Shown: positions 1 to 6,400 of the stretch, piece after piece
Layout of the letters: each line of letters opens with the position of its first letter
Numbering within the stretch: position 1 is the first letter of the stretch
DNA from: an uncultured Eubacteriales bacterium
GTDB lineage: Bacteria > Bacillota > Clostridia > Oscillospirales > CAG-272
Reading direction: 5' to 3'
Assembly: GCA_934476315.1 (NCBI GenBank)
Contig: CAKSNQ010000045.1
Coordinates: 1 to 11,298, forward strand
DNA length: 11,298 bases
Notes under the pieces: generated by a model
Told to the model about the DNA's origin: nothing
The model's input: only the letters and a program-made list of their open reading frames with translations
Database searches by the model: none
Translations under genes and position numbers: made by a program

Positions 1-296
1 GAGTAAATGAATACCTCGTCCTCATTTTCAATATTGGCGGCGTTGTCCATGGCGCGGTCCACCAGTGCCTCCATCTCCGCCTCCGTCAGAAGCTCCGTCG
101 AGGCATAACCCATTTTTCCGTTCACAATGCAACGGAAGCTGATACCTCCGCCGGTTCCGGAGGAAAAGCTGCTGATCTCCTGCTTGAGGGTTTCAGTCGA
201 GGTGTTCTTGACGCTCATTGCGTAAATTTCGTATTCCTTCAGCCCGGCACGGTTCGCCGCGCCGACCAGGGTGTCTTTCATGCGGTCAAAGTTCAT
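1..296 (-). CDS. tldE: TldE/PmbA-type metalloprotease partner subunit, N-terminal part (cut by window edge)
   Basis: The first 98 codons of a TldD/PmbA-family protein; the rest lies beyond the left edge. The visible protein starts MNFDRMKDTLVGAANR and continues with the family's N-terminal alpha/beta domain: an 'EYEIYAMSV' strand near residues 21-29, a charged stretch of the 'TETLKQEISSF' type, then GGGISFRCIVNGKMGYAST (about 49-67), matching the glycine/arginine plus 'dGr.Gyast' pattern of the family. The start at 296 is set by a strong AGGAGG 8 bases upstream. It lies 21 bases after the tldD stop. TldD and TldE form a heterodimeric protease in which TldD carries the metal site and TldE is the non-metal partner; the position behind an intact tldD supports the TldE assignment. 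The C-terminal domain that would prove loss of the metal ligands is not in the window, so a second TldD-like paralogue cannot be excluded. Confidence 0.85.
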   Translation of the reverse strand, partial: MNFDRMKDTLVGAANRAGLKEYEIYAMSVKNTSTETLKQEISSFSSGTGGGISFRCIVNGKMGYASTELLTEAEMEALVDRAMDNAANIENEDEVFIY

Positions 297-304
297 GATT
301 CACT

Positions 305-310
305 CCTCCT
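305..310 (-). promoter_or_regulatory. Ribosome binding site of the tldE-type gene
   Basis: AGGAGG on the minus strand, 8 bases before the ATG at 296. It fixes the start of the partial gene in the short gap after tldD. Confidence 0.85.
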
Positions 311-317
311 TTCAATT

Positions 318-1703
318 TCAGCTGCGTCCGCCGACGGTGATTTCGGAAACACGGATGAGCGGCTGACCGACATCGGTCGGGACACTGCCGCTGCTCGAGC
401 CGCACATGCCCTGCCCCGTCGCCAGATTCTGACCCACCATGTCAATATCCTTGAGAATCTGCGATCCCGTTCCGATCAGCGACGCGCCGCGCACAGGCTC
501 GCAGATCTTGCCGCCGCGAATCATATAGCCTTCGCTGACAGCGAAATTGAACGCGCCGGTCAACGGGTTGACCGAACCGCCGCCCATGCTCTTGGCGTAC
601 AGACCGTACTCGATGGAGGCGATAATGTCCTCATTCTTGTCCGGGCCGTTGTCGATGAACGTGTTGGTCATGCGGGAGGTCGGCTCAAATTCGTAGGACT
701 GGCGGCGGCTGTTGCCCGTCACGGGCATGCCCATCCGACGGGAGCCGAGGCGGTCGATCATATAATTTTTCAGCACACCCTTTTCGATCAGCACATTACG
801 CCGGGTCGGATGACCCTCATCGTCGATGTTGACCGAGCCCCACGCGCCGGGAATGGTGCCGTCGTCGATCGCCGTGACCTTTTCGTTGGCGATCTTCTGT
901 CCCAGCTTGCCTGCCATCTGCGAGGTGCCAACCGCCACCGAGGTTGCCTCCAGCGAATGTCCGCACGCCTCGTGGAAAATCACGCCGCCGAATCCGTTCT
1001 CAATAGCGACCGTCATTTTTCCCGCCGGGCAGTAGTCCGCCCGCAGGTTTGTCACCGCCTGCTCCGCCGCCCGCTTGCCGACCTCGGCAGGGTCGATGAA
1101 GTCAAAAATTTCCAGTCCCATGCCGCGTCCGGGACCGGCGAAGCCCTGCTGATTCTCGCCGTTTTCCGACGCCACTGCCGACACCGCAAGCCGCGTGCGG
1201 ATGTGGCGGTCGCCCGTGAGCAATCCCTCGCTGTTGGCGATCTGAATGGTATGATCCACGCCCACGAGAATACCCGTCACCTGGGAGATCGTCGGGGCGG
1301 TATCATACGCGGCAAGGCACGCCGTGCGCACGATCTCCGCCTTGCGTCGGCTCTCCACCGACGAGGGGACCACCGTCACCGGGTGAATGTTCGGGAAGAT
1401 ACGTTCCGTCAGGCGGACGGACACCATGGCATTGCCCTCGCCCATCGCCGACGCCACTTCTGCGGCAAGGCGCAGAAGTCCCTCGCGCGACAGATCGGAG
1501 GTCGAGCCATACACCGTGCGCGTTCCGAGAAACGCGCGGATGCCTGCGCCGGACACGACGTTGTTGGTAATCTGATCTACCTTGCGATCCAGCATACGCA
1601 CGTTTTCGTTGCAGGTACGCTCCACGTAGATTTCCGCAAAATCCGCTCCCGTGCGCATGGCGACGCCGAGAGCCTCCTCGAGCAGTTTCTTTTCCAGAAT
1701 CAT
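318..1703 (-). CDS. tldD: TldD metalloprotease (catalytic subunit of TldD/TldE)
   Basis: A 461-residue zinc-dependent peptidase of the TldD/PmbA family. TldD/TldE degrades or trims unfolded and modified peptides in the cytosol; in E. coli it processes the microcin B17 leader and degrades CcdA. The metal motif HExxxH is present as HEACGH at residues 244-249, and the C-terminal conserved cysteine is C434 in 'GMCGSSSG', consistent with the His/His/Cys zinc site known for TldD. The N-terminal substrate-groove domain covers roughly 1-225 and the C-terminal domain 226-461. The ATG at 1703 was chosen because an AAGGAG lies 6 bases upstream and the protein then begins like family members (MILEKKLLEEAL). 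The frame stays open to an ATG at 1811 inside the preceding HAD gene, but that start has no good ribosome site and would add a 36-residue tail of atypical sequence. The gene follows the HAD gene by 82 bases and precedes a tldE-type gene by 21. No precursor peptide gene is visible nearby, so its natural substrate is unknown. Confidence 0.94.
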   Translation of the reverse strand: MILEKKLLEEALGVAMRTGADFAEIYVERTCNENVRMLDRKVDQITNNVVSGAGIRAFLGTRTVYGSTSDLSREGLLRLAAEVASAMGEGNAMVSVRLTERIFPNIHPVTVVPSSVESRRKAEIVRTACLAAYDTAPTISQVTGILVGVDHTIQIANSEGLLTGDRHIRTRLAVSAVASENGENQQGFAGPGRGMGLEIFDFIDPAEVGKRAAEQAVTNLRADYCPAGKMTVAIENGFGGVIFHEACGHSLEATSVAVGTSQMAGKLGQKIANEKVTAIDDGTIPGAWGSVNIDDEGHPTRRNVLIEKGVLKNYMIDRLGSRRMGMPVTGNSRRQSYEFEPTSRMTNTFIDNGPDKNEDIIASIEYGLYAKSMGGGSVNPLTGAFNFAVSEGYMIRGGKICEPVRGASLIGTGSQILKDIDMVGQNLATGQGMCGSSSGSVPTDVGQPLIRVSEITVGGRS

Positions 1704-1709
1704 AAGTTT

Positions 1710-1715
1710 CTCCTT
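1710..1715 (-). promoter_or_regulatory. Ribosome binding site deciding the tldD start
   Basis: AAGGAG on the minus strand, 6 bases before the ATG at 1703. It favours the 461-residue form over the 497-residue form whose ATG (1811) lies within the upstream gene. Confidence 0.8.
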
Positions 1716-1785
1716 TCGTTTTTCAAGACAGCCACGCACATCTCCGATGGTGCAATGCGCCGCCGGCAGGTTGTGCGGTGTCGCC

Positions 1786-2454
1786 TCAAATATTTGATTG
1801 ACCGTGGTCATTTTCTTTCAGCTTGTGAAGAAGCGCCGCCATGTCGGGAAGGACATAGTCGGCAAGCGCGCGGATTTCCCCGGTGGGCTGTACCATATCG
1901 GGAATCATGACCGTAGTCATGCCCGCCGCCGCGATGGAACGCACGCCGTTGAACGAATCCTCCACCCCGATGCAGTCCGCGGGCGTGACCCCCAACAGCT
2001 CGGCGGCGCGCAGGAAGGTCTCGGGGTCCGGCTTACCGCGCTGAACCATATCGCCCGTCACCAGAACGTCAAAGTAAGGGAGAAGTCCGGTCGTCCGCAG
2101 GTTTTCCTCCGCGCGCACCCTCTTGGTCGCCGTCGCCAGCGCGATCTTCACGCCCCGTTCCCGCAAATACTCCAAAAGCTCCCGCACGCCGGGCTTGACG
2201 GGAATCCCGTGCGCGGCGATTTCGCGAAGATAATTCCGCTCGCGCGCCGCGATAAACGCATCGTAATCCACATCGGGGAATTTTTCTTCAAAGTACTGCC
2301 GTGTGTCGGCATTGGTCCGCCCCATAAAGGCGGGAATCGCGCTCTCCACCCCGTCAACGTTCATCTCTTTCCCCGCCGCCAGCCACGCCGCAATGTAAAT
2401 GCGCTCGGTGTCAAACAGCGTGCCGTCCATATCAAAAACCATTGCGCGAAGCAT
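1786..2454 (-). CDS. HAD-superfamily hydrolase, beta-phosphoglucomutase-like phosphatase
   Basis: A 222-residue HAD-like hydrolase of the subfamily I (helical cap) type. Motif I is DMDGT at residues 8-12, with D8 the expected nucleophile and D10 the acid/base. Motif II is the threonine in 'IALATAT' (T108 by alignment to beta-phosphoglucomutase). Motif III is K141 in 'RGKPDP', and motif IV is GVEDS (163-167) with the Mg-binding acidic pair. The cap domain lies at about residues 16-85. The length is typical of the family, which includes beta-phosphoglucomutases, phosphoglycolate phosphatases and sugar-phosphate phosphatases; the substrate cannot be told from the sequence. The start has a GGAGG 6 bases upstream, inside the last codons of tgt, and only one base separates the tgt stop from this ATG, so the two genes are probably translationally coupled. 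The C-terminus is charged and short, with no signal or membrane segment, so a cytosolic enzyme is expected. Confidence 0.9.
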   Translation of the reverse strand: MLRAMVFDMDGTLFDTERIYIAAWLAAGKEMNVDGVESAIPAFMGRTNADTRQYFEEKFPDVDYDAFIAARERNYLREIAAHGIPVKPGVRELLEYLRERGVKIALATATKRVRAEENLRTTGLLPYFDVLVTGDMVQRGKPDPETFLRAAELLGVTPADCIGVEDSFNGVRSIAAAGMTTVMIPDMVQPTGEIRALADYVLPDMAALLHKLKENDHGQSNI

Positions 2455-2455
2455 A

Positions 2456-3679
2456 TCAGTCCTCCACTCTCTCGCCGAGAATCTGTCGATATTTCTGATA
2501 GAAGGACTCGAAATAGCCGCCGTCCAGCGCCTCGCGGATCTTTCTGGTCAGATTGTTGTAAAAATACAGGTTGTGCGTCACCGCGAGCTGCATGCCGACC
2601 GCTTCCTTCGCCTTGATGAGATGGCGCACGTAGGCGCGGCTGTAATGTCGGCAGGCGGGACACCGGCAATCCGGGTCAAACGGGCGCGCATCCTCGGCGT
2701 ATTTCTCATTACACAGATTGATTTTCCCATGCCACGTAAAGAGATTTCCGTGTCTCGCGTTGCGGCTGGGCATCACGCAGTCGAAGAAATCCACCCCCAG
2801 ATGCACTGCCTCCAGAATGTTGCACGGCGTTCCCACGCCCATGAGGTAGCGGGGCTTGTCCGCGGGCATGTACGGCTCCACCGCGTCGATGATGCGGTAC
2901 ATATCCTCGGTCGCCTCGCCCACGGCAAGTCCGCCGATGGCGTAACCGTCCAGGTCCAGCTCGGCAATCTTTTTCATGTGCTCAATGCGCAGGTCCTCGT
3001 AGGTTGACCCTTGGTTGATGCCGAACAGAAGCTGGTGGCGGTTGATCGTATCGGAAAGCGCGTTGAGACGCGCCATCTCCGCCTTGCAGCGCACGAGCCA
3101 GCGGGCAGTCCGGTTGCAGGAAGCCTTGGCGTAGTTGTATTCCGCGGGATTCTCCATGCACTCGTCAAACGCCATGGCAATGGTGGAGGCGAGGTTGGAC
3201 TGAATCTGCATGCTCTCCTCGGGACCCATAAAAATACGTCTGCCGTCGATGTGCGAGGCAAAGCGCACGCCCTCCTCGGTAATTTTGCGGAGCGAGGACA
3301 GCGAAAACACCTGAAATCCGCCGCTGTCGGTGAGGACGGGACCGTCCCAGTTCATAAATTTGCGGATACCGCCGAGGTTGTGGATTAGGCGGTCGCCGGG
3401 GCGCAGGTGCAAATGATAGGTGTTGGACAGCTCCACCTGGCAATCCAGCTCGCGCAGGAGCATGGTGTTGACGCCGCCCTTGATCGCTGCACAGGTGCCG
3501 ACATTCATAAAAACAGGCGTCTGAATGTCCCCGTGCACCGTGTGCAACACGCCGCGTCGGGCGCGTCCGTCGCGTCCAAGCACTTCAAAGTGCGCATTTC
3601 GTCCGTTCGCAAAGGGGGCGGGCAGCGTTCCCGCGCACTGTGCCTCCTCGTTTTGAATCCGGTTCTCGTTCTCTGTCAT
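2456..3679 (-). CDS. tgt: tRNA-guanine transglycosylase
   Basis: A 407-residue enzyme that exchanges guanine-34 of tRNAs with GUN anticodons (Tyr, His, Asn, Asp) for the queuosine precursor preQ1. Visible features are DSGGFQVFSL at 118-127 (D118 is the base-binding/acid-base Asp), AFDEC at 170-174, GINQGS at 220-225, GGLAVGE at 249-255, and the nucleophile D300 in FDCVMPSRNARHG. The zinc site is C338-x-C340-x2-C343 with H369. C174 and V253 align with Zymomonas Cys158 and Val233, the bacterial set that favours preQ1 over queuine; this alignment was made by eye. The first roughly 27 residues are hydrophilic and longer than in many homologues, but there is no internal ATG before residue 58, so the ATG at 3679 stands. 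Its adjacent ribosome site is poor (GGGGAAAG) compared with the rest of the cluster. No other queuosine gene is in the window; queuosine synthesis or salvage genes must lie elsewhere. Confidence 0.97.
   Translation of the reverse strand: MTENENRIQNEEAQCAGTLPAPFANGRNAHFEVLGRDGRARRGVLHTVHGDIQTPVFMNVGTCAAIKGGVNTMLLRELDCQVELSNTYHLHLRPGDRLIHNLGGIRKFMNWDGPVLTDSGGFQVFSLSSLRKITEEGVRFASHIDGRRIFMGPEESMQIQSNLASTIAMAFDECMENPAEYNYAKASCNRTARWLVRCKAEMARLNALSDTINRHQLLFGINQGSTYEDLRIEHMKKIAELDLDGYAIGGLAVGEATEDMYRIIDAVEPYMPADKPRYLMGVGTPCNILEAVHLGVDFFDCVMPSRNARHGNLFTWHGKINLCNEKYAEDARPFDPDCRCPACRHYSRAYVRHLIKAKEAVGMQLAVTHNLYFYNNLTRKIREALDGGYFESFYQKYRQILGERVED
2461..2465 (-). promoter_or_regulatory. Ribosome binding site of the HAD gene, inside the tgt coding end
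   Basis: GGAGG on the minus strand, 6 bases before the ATG at 2454 and overlapping the last tgt codons. Tgt translation passes directly over it, which suggests translational coupling. Confidence 0.75.
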
Positions 3680-3689
3680 GGTTCACTTT

Positions 3690-3703
3690 CCCCGCAAAAG
3701 GGG
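3690..3703 (-). promoter_or_regulatory. Small hairpin between a strong SD and the tgt start
   Basis: In the mRNA sense this reads CCCC-TTTTGC-GGGG, a 4-bp all-GC stem with a 6-base loop. A strong SD-like AGAGGAAGGA (3704-3713) lies immediately 5' of it, and AAAGTGAACC then the tgt ATG lie 3' of it. The GGGG arm is also part of the only nearby weak SD. Folding would leave about 10 bases between the strong SD and the ATG. The stem is short, so its stability in vivo is uncertain. Confidence 0.4.
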
Positions 3704-3759
3704 TCCTTCCTCTGATATATCAATCACTGTCGGGCTGTGCGCCTATACGCGGCAACCCG

Positions 3760-6309
3760 TTATGTACGTTCAAACTGGTGGTCGAGATTCTGCTTGGTGA
3801 CTTCCATCGCCACCGGGCGACCATGCGGGCAGAACGTGATGTCCGGAAGCTCCATGAGCTTGCCCACCAGCCACTCCAGATGCCCCTCGGCATACACGCG
3901 ACCCGCCTTGATCGCCGCCTTGCAGGAGCCCTGATATAGCGCCTTTTCAAACAGGATGTCCCGCGTCAGACGCGCCGAACCGGTGTTGTTTTTGATGCGG
4001 TCGGCAATCGCCGCCAGCATGTCCCCCGCCATATCGGTTTCAATGCCCACGGGCAGGGCGTGAATGGTCACGGTGTTGCGCGCCATCTCCAGCTCAAAGC
4101 CGATCGCCGTCAGCTCCTCGCGAAAGTCGCCGAGCGCCGCCACCTCGTCGCTCATCAGCATGACCTCGAGCGGGATCATCAGCATCTGTGCCGCCGGAGC
4201 GGTCGAATGAAGGCGTGCCTTGAGCTGTTCAAACAGCACCCGCTCGTGCGCCGCGTGCTGGTCGATAATCAGCATGCGGTTCCCCGTTTCCACAAGGACG
4301 TAGGAATGGAACACCTCGCCCACAATGCGCCACGGTGCGAGCGGCTTGTCCGGCGGCATCTCCGCCGATGTTCCGGTTTGCACCGCTCCCGATGCTCCGT
4401 CCGGGAAGATTGTCTCCGCCCCGCCCGGGATGTCACCCGGAATTTTTCCGGGGGCTTCTCCCGGGACCTCTCCCGGGGCGTCCGGCATGCCCCCCACCGC
4501 TCCGTCAAAGCGCGGCAGGGCGGTCTCCTGCGCGGAAGCGTCCGCGCGCTCTGTCAACGGTTGTGGCGGCGTGGGCACGCCCGACCATGCCGTTTCTGTG
4601 TATCGCGTCATCCTCGCTGACGGCGCTGGAGACTGTCCACCATCGGCTGGAGACGGCACCGGAATCGACATCTGTACATCCTGCGCGGCGTCCCGAACGG
4701 CGCCCGGCACAGCGTTCTGCGTAGCCCCCCATGCGGCGGTCTGCGCCACACCCTGTGCATTTTGAGCAATCCGTGCCTCCTGCGCGTTCTGCGCGCCACT
4801 TACACCTTGTGCCCCCTGCGCCGGGGATTCGGATGCCCCGCCCGACGCGGTCTGCCCGCCGCCGACCGACGCGAACGAACGCGTCCCGGCGGCATTGTCG
4901 CCGCCATTGCTTGCCAGCAGGCACTCCCGCGCATACTGCTCGGCGGTCATGCGCTCGCCCGCGTGGGGGTCGTCCCCCGCGGGTTGTCCGCCGCCCGAAG
5001 CGGCAGATGCGGCAGGCGTCGGGTGCACGGCGGAAGCGGCGGACGCACCCGAAATGCCGGGAACGCCCGGAGCGTTGGAAATCCCCGACGAACCGGAGGT
5101 TTCCGAAGCACCAAAAGCCCCCGGGACGCCCGCCCCCGGAGAGGCGGCAGAAAACCGCGGCGCCGCGGCGACCGTATCCAGTGTCATCTGCTCCTGCTTC
5201 TTTCCAAGGGCGCGATCATTCACCGGCGCAAAGGCGTCCGACACGCGGCGCTGATCGGCAAACGTCTCCCGCTTTCCCGCGCCGCCGACCGCGGCGGGCA
5301 ATTTCAGGTCGGGGCGCGTTTCGTTCTGCTCCAGCGCGTGCCGCACCGTATAGTAGATCGCCTCGAAAATCAGCTTTTCGTTGCTGAACTTGACCTCCAG
5401 CTTGGCGGGATGGACATTGACATCCACCCGTGCGGGGTCCAGTGTAATATTCATCACGCAGACCGGGTAACGCTCCTGCGGCAGGTAGGAGCAGAACGCC
5501 TGCTCCAGCGCCGCCATGGCGGTCTTGCTCTTGATCCACCGACCGTTGATGAAAAAATTCTGGTAATTGCGGTTGCCCTTCACATTATCCGAGCGCCCGA
5601 TAAATCCGCTGACGCCGATGCCTTCATACTCCCCGCCCAGCGGAATGAGCCGATTGGTGAAATCCCGCCCGAACACCGCGAATACCGCGCTTCGCAGGTT
5701 GGAATCCCCCGCCGTCTGCATGCGGATCTCTCCGTCTACGATAAGTTTAAATGAAATTTCGGGGTGCGACAGGGCGACACGTTCGACCGCCGCCGTCACC
5801 GCCTGCGCCTCGGTCATATCCTTTTTGAGAAACTTGCGGCGGGCGGGAACATTGGCAAACAGCGCCTCCACGATGACCGTGGTGCCGTCCATGCACCCCG
5901 CCTCGCTCAGGCTGACGATCTCCCCGCCGTGCGCGACGAGAACGGAGCCCATGTTGTCCTCGTGCCGCTTGGACAGGATGCGCATTTCGGACACCGACGC
6001 GATCGCCGCCAGCGCCTCGCCGCGGAAGCCGAGCGTCGCGATGCCGTCCAGGTCGGAGGCGTCGTGAATCTTGCTGGTCGCGTGTCGGCGGATCGCCACG
6101 GGAAGATCGTCCGCCTCCATGCCGCACCCGTCGTCACTGACGCGCATGAACGTCACGCCGCCGTTCTGAATTTCGACCGTGACGCGGCGCGCATGCGCAT
6201 CAATGGCGTTCTCCATCAGCTCCTTGATGACCGACGCGGGGCGATCGACAACCTCGCCTGCCGCGATCAGGTTGGCAACGGCAAAGGGCAACACATTGAT
6301 CTTTCCCAT
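3760..6309 (-). CDS. mutL: DNA mismatch repair protein MutL (endonuclease type, expanded linker)
   Basis: An 849-residue MutL, recruited by MutS at mismatches, that nicks DNA in organisms without MutH. The N-terminal GHKL ATPase domain covers about 1-330: E30 and N34 in ELMENAIDA, DDGCGM (59-64), RHATSK, LGFRGEAL (93-100) and NVPARRKF. The C-terminal domain (about 657-849) has the metal-binding endonuclease motif DQHAAHERVLFE (683-694), SCKAAIKAG (795-803), CPHGRP (827-832) and the terminal FERT. QMLMIPL (708-714) matches the beta-clamp motif position of Bacillus MutL. Bacterial MutL is usually about 600-670 residues; here the linker (about 331-656) is some 325 residues of Gly, Ala, Pro, Ser and Gln with short repeats. 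The domains on both sides are intact and in one frame, so this is an insertion or expansion, not a fusion or frameshift. The start at 6309 is set by AGGAGG 7 bases upstream; an ATG nine codons earlier would overlap that site. Confidence 0.97.
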   Translation of the reverse strand: MGKINVLPFAVANLIAAGEVVDRPASVIKELMENAIDAHARRVTVEIQNGGVTFMRVSDDGCGMEADDLPVAIRRHATSKIHDASDLDGIATLGFRGEALAAIASVSEMRILSKRHEDNMGSVLVAHGGEIVSLSEAGCMDGTTVIVEALFANVPARRKFLKKDMTEAQAVTAAVERVALSHPEISFKLIVDGEIRMQTAGDSNLRSAVFAVFGRDFTNRLIPLGGEYEGIGVSGFIGRSDNVKGNRNYQNFFINGRWIKSKTAMAALEQAFCSYLPQERYPVCVMNITLDPARVDVNVHPAKLEVKFSNEKLIFEAIYYTVRHALEQNETRPDLKLPAAVGGAGKRETFADQRRVSDAFAPVNDRALGKKQEQMTLDTVAAAPRFSAASPGAGVPGAFGASETSGSSGISNAPGVPGISGASAASAVHPTPAASAASGGGQPAGDDPHAGERMTAEQYARECLLASNGGDNAAGTRSFASVGGGQTASGGASESPAQGAQGVSGAQNAQEARIAQNAQGVAQTAAWGATQNAVPGAVRDAAQDVQMSIPVPSPADGGQSPAPSARMTRYTETAWSGVPTPPQPLTERADASAQETALPRFDGAVGGMPDAPGEVPGEAPGKIPGDIPGGAETIFPDGASGAVQTGTSAEMPPDKPLAPWRIVGEVFHSYVLVETGNRMLIIDQHAAHERVLFEQLKARLHSTAPAAQMLMIPLEVMLMSDEVAALGDFREELTAIGFELEMARNTVTIHALPVGIETDMAGDMLAAIADRIKNNTGSARLTRDILFEKALYQGSCKAAIKAGRVYAEGHLEWLVGKLMELPDITFCPHGRPVAMEVTKQNLDHQFERT
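4424..4483. repeat. Five 12-base tandem units encoding Pro-Gly-x-x in the MutL linker
   Basis: Five consecutive degenerate 12-base units on the plus strand, each starting with cccgg or ccggg (cccgggatgtca, cccggaattttt, ccgggggcttct, cccgggacctct, cccggggcgtcc). On the coding strand they give Pro-Gly every four residues (PG at 612, 616, 620, 624, 628) followed by an acidic or basic residue and a hydrophobic one. The unit is a multiple of three, so copy changes keep the frame. Confidence 0.85.
4750..4821 (-). repeat. Ala-Gln-x triplet tract in the MutL linker
   Basis: Residues 497-520 repeat with period 3 as AQG, AQG, VSG, AQN, AQE, ARI, AQN, AQG, a degenerate 9-base repeat. The third position is Gly or a substitution of it, in the same triplet register as the tract at 5047-5130. 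Confidence 0.7.
5047..5130 (-). repeat. Collagen-like Gly-x-y tract in the MutL linker
   Basis: Between residues 394 and 421, eight of ten positions on a strict three-residue spacing are glycine (394, 397, 400, 406, 409, 415, 418, 421); the two exceptions are E403 and N412. The intervening residues are mostly Pro, Val, Ala, Ser and Ile. At the DNA level this is a degenerate 9-base periodicity. Confidence 0.7.
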
Positions 6310-6316
6310 CGCACAT

Positions 6317-6322
6317 CCTCCT
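6317..6322 (-). promoter_or_regulatory. Ribosome binding site deciding the mutL start
   Basis: AGGAGG on the minus strand, 7 bases before the ATG at 6309. It excludes the in-frame ATG at 6336, which lies upstream of this site. Confidence 0.85.
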
Positions 6323-6328
6323 TTCCAC

Positions 6329-6343
6329 GCCCGCATACCGGGC
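6329..6343 (-). promoter_or_regulatory. Hairpin just upstream of the mutL ribosome site
   Basis: Perfect 5-bp inverted repeat with a 5-base loop, GCCCG-GTATG-CGGGC in the mRNA sense, ending 6 bases before the mutL AGGAGG. A second stem (CGCGG 6375-6379 with CCGCG 6362-6366, 8-base loop) lies between it and the mutS stop. Neither is followed by a run of U, so they do not look like terminators; they may shape mutL translation or mRNA stability. Confidence 0.35.
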
Positions 6344-6400
6344 TATCTTGGGGCAATCCCGCGCGGCTTGTTCCCCGCGTGACGCGCCCGACGCTGTTTT

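Larger units (their letters stand above)
4342..5319 (-). repeat. Low-complexity, repeat-rich linker of MutL
   Basis: Codons of about residues 331-656. The stretch is dominated by Gly, Ala, Pro, Ser, Gln and Thr and almost certainly disordered. It holds two triplet-periodic tracts (5047-5130 and 4750-4821) and one 12-base tandem repeat (4424-4483). A short more ordinary island near residues 451-466 (MTAEQYARECLLAS-like) may be a remnant helix. Confidence 0.85.

Noticed and set aside
1704..1811. A 36-residue N-terminal extension of TldD starting at 1811
   Set aside because: That ATG overlaps the end of the HAD gene and has no good ribosome site, while AAGGAG sits 6 bases before the ATG at 1703 where homology begins.
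810..1910. A 366-codon plus-strand open frame antisense to tldD
   Set aside because: It is the shadow of an intact TldD; its translation is Arg/His-rich and shows no recognisable family.
3680..3759. A possible preQ1 riboswitch upstream of tgt
   Set aside because: The 80-base gap lacks the conserved preQ1-I stem and A-rich tail pattern that I would expect; only a small hairpin and a 10-base palindrome (3713-3722) are present.
4424..4483. A CRISPR-like or noncoding repeat array
   Set aside because: The units are 12 bases with no spacers and lie in the uninterrupted mutL reading frame.
4731..5754. Several long plus-strand open frames opposite mutL
   Set aside because: They follow the GC-rich repeat linker and the ATPase region, have Arg/Pro-rich translations, and the mutL frame is continuous with intact motifs on both sides.
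6310..6400. A terminator between mutS and mutL
   Set aside because: Hairpins are present but no U-run follows either stem on the transcribed strand.
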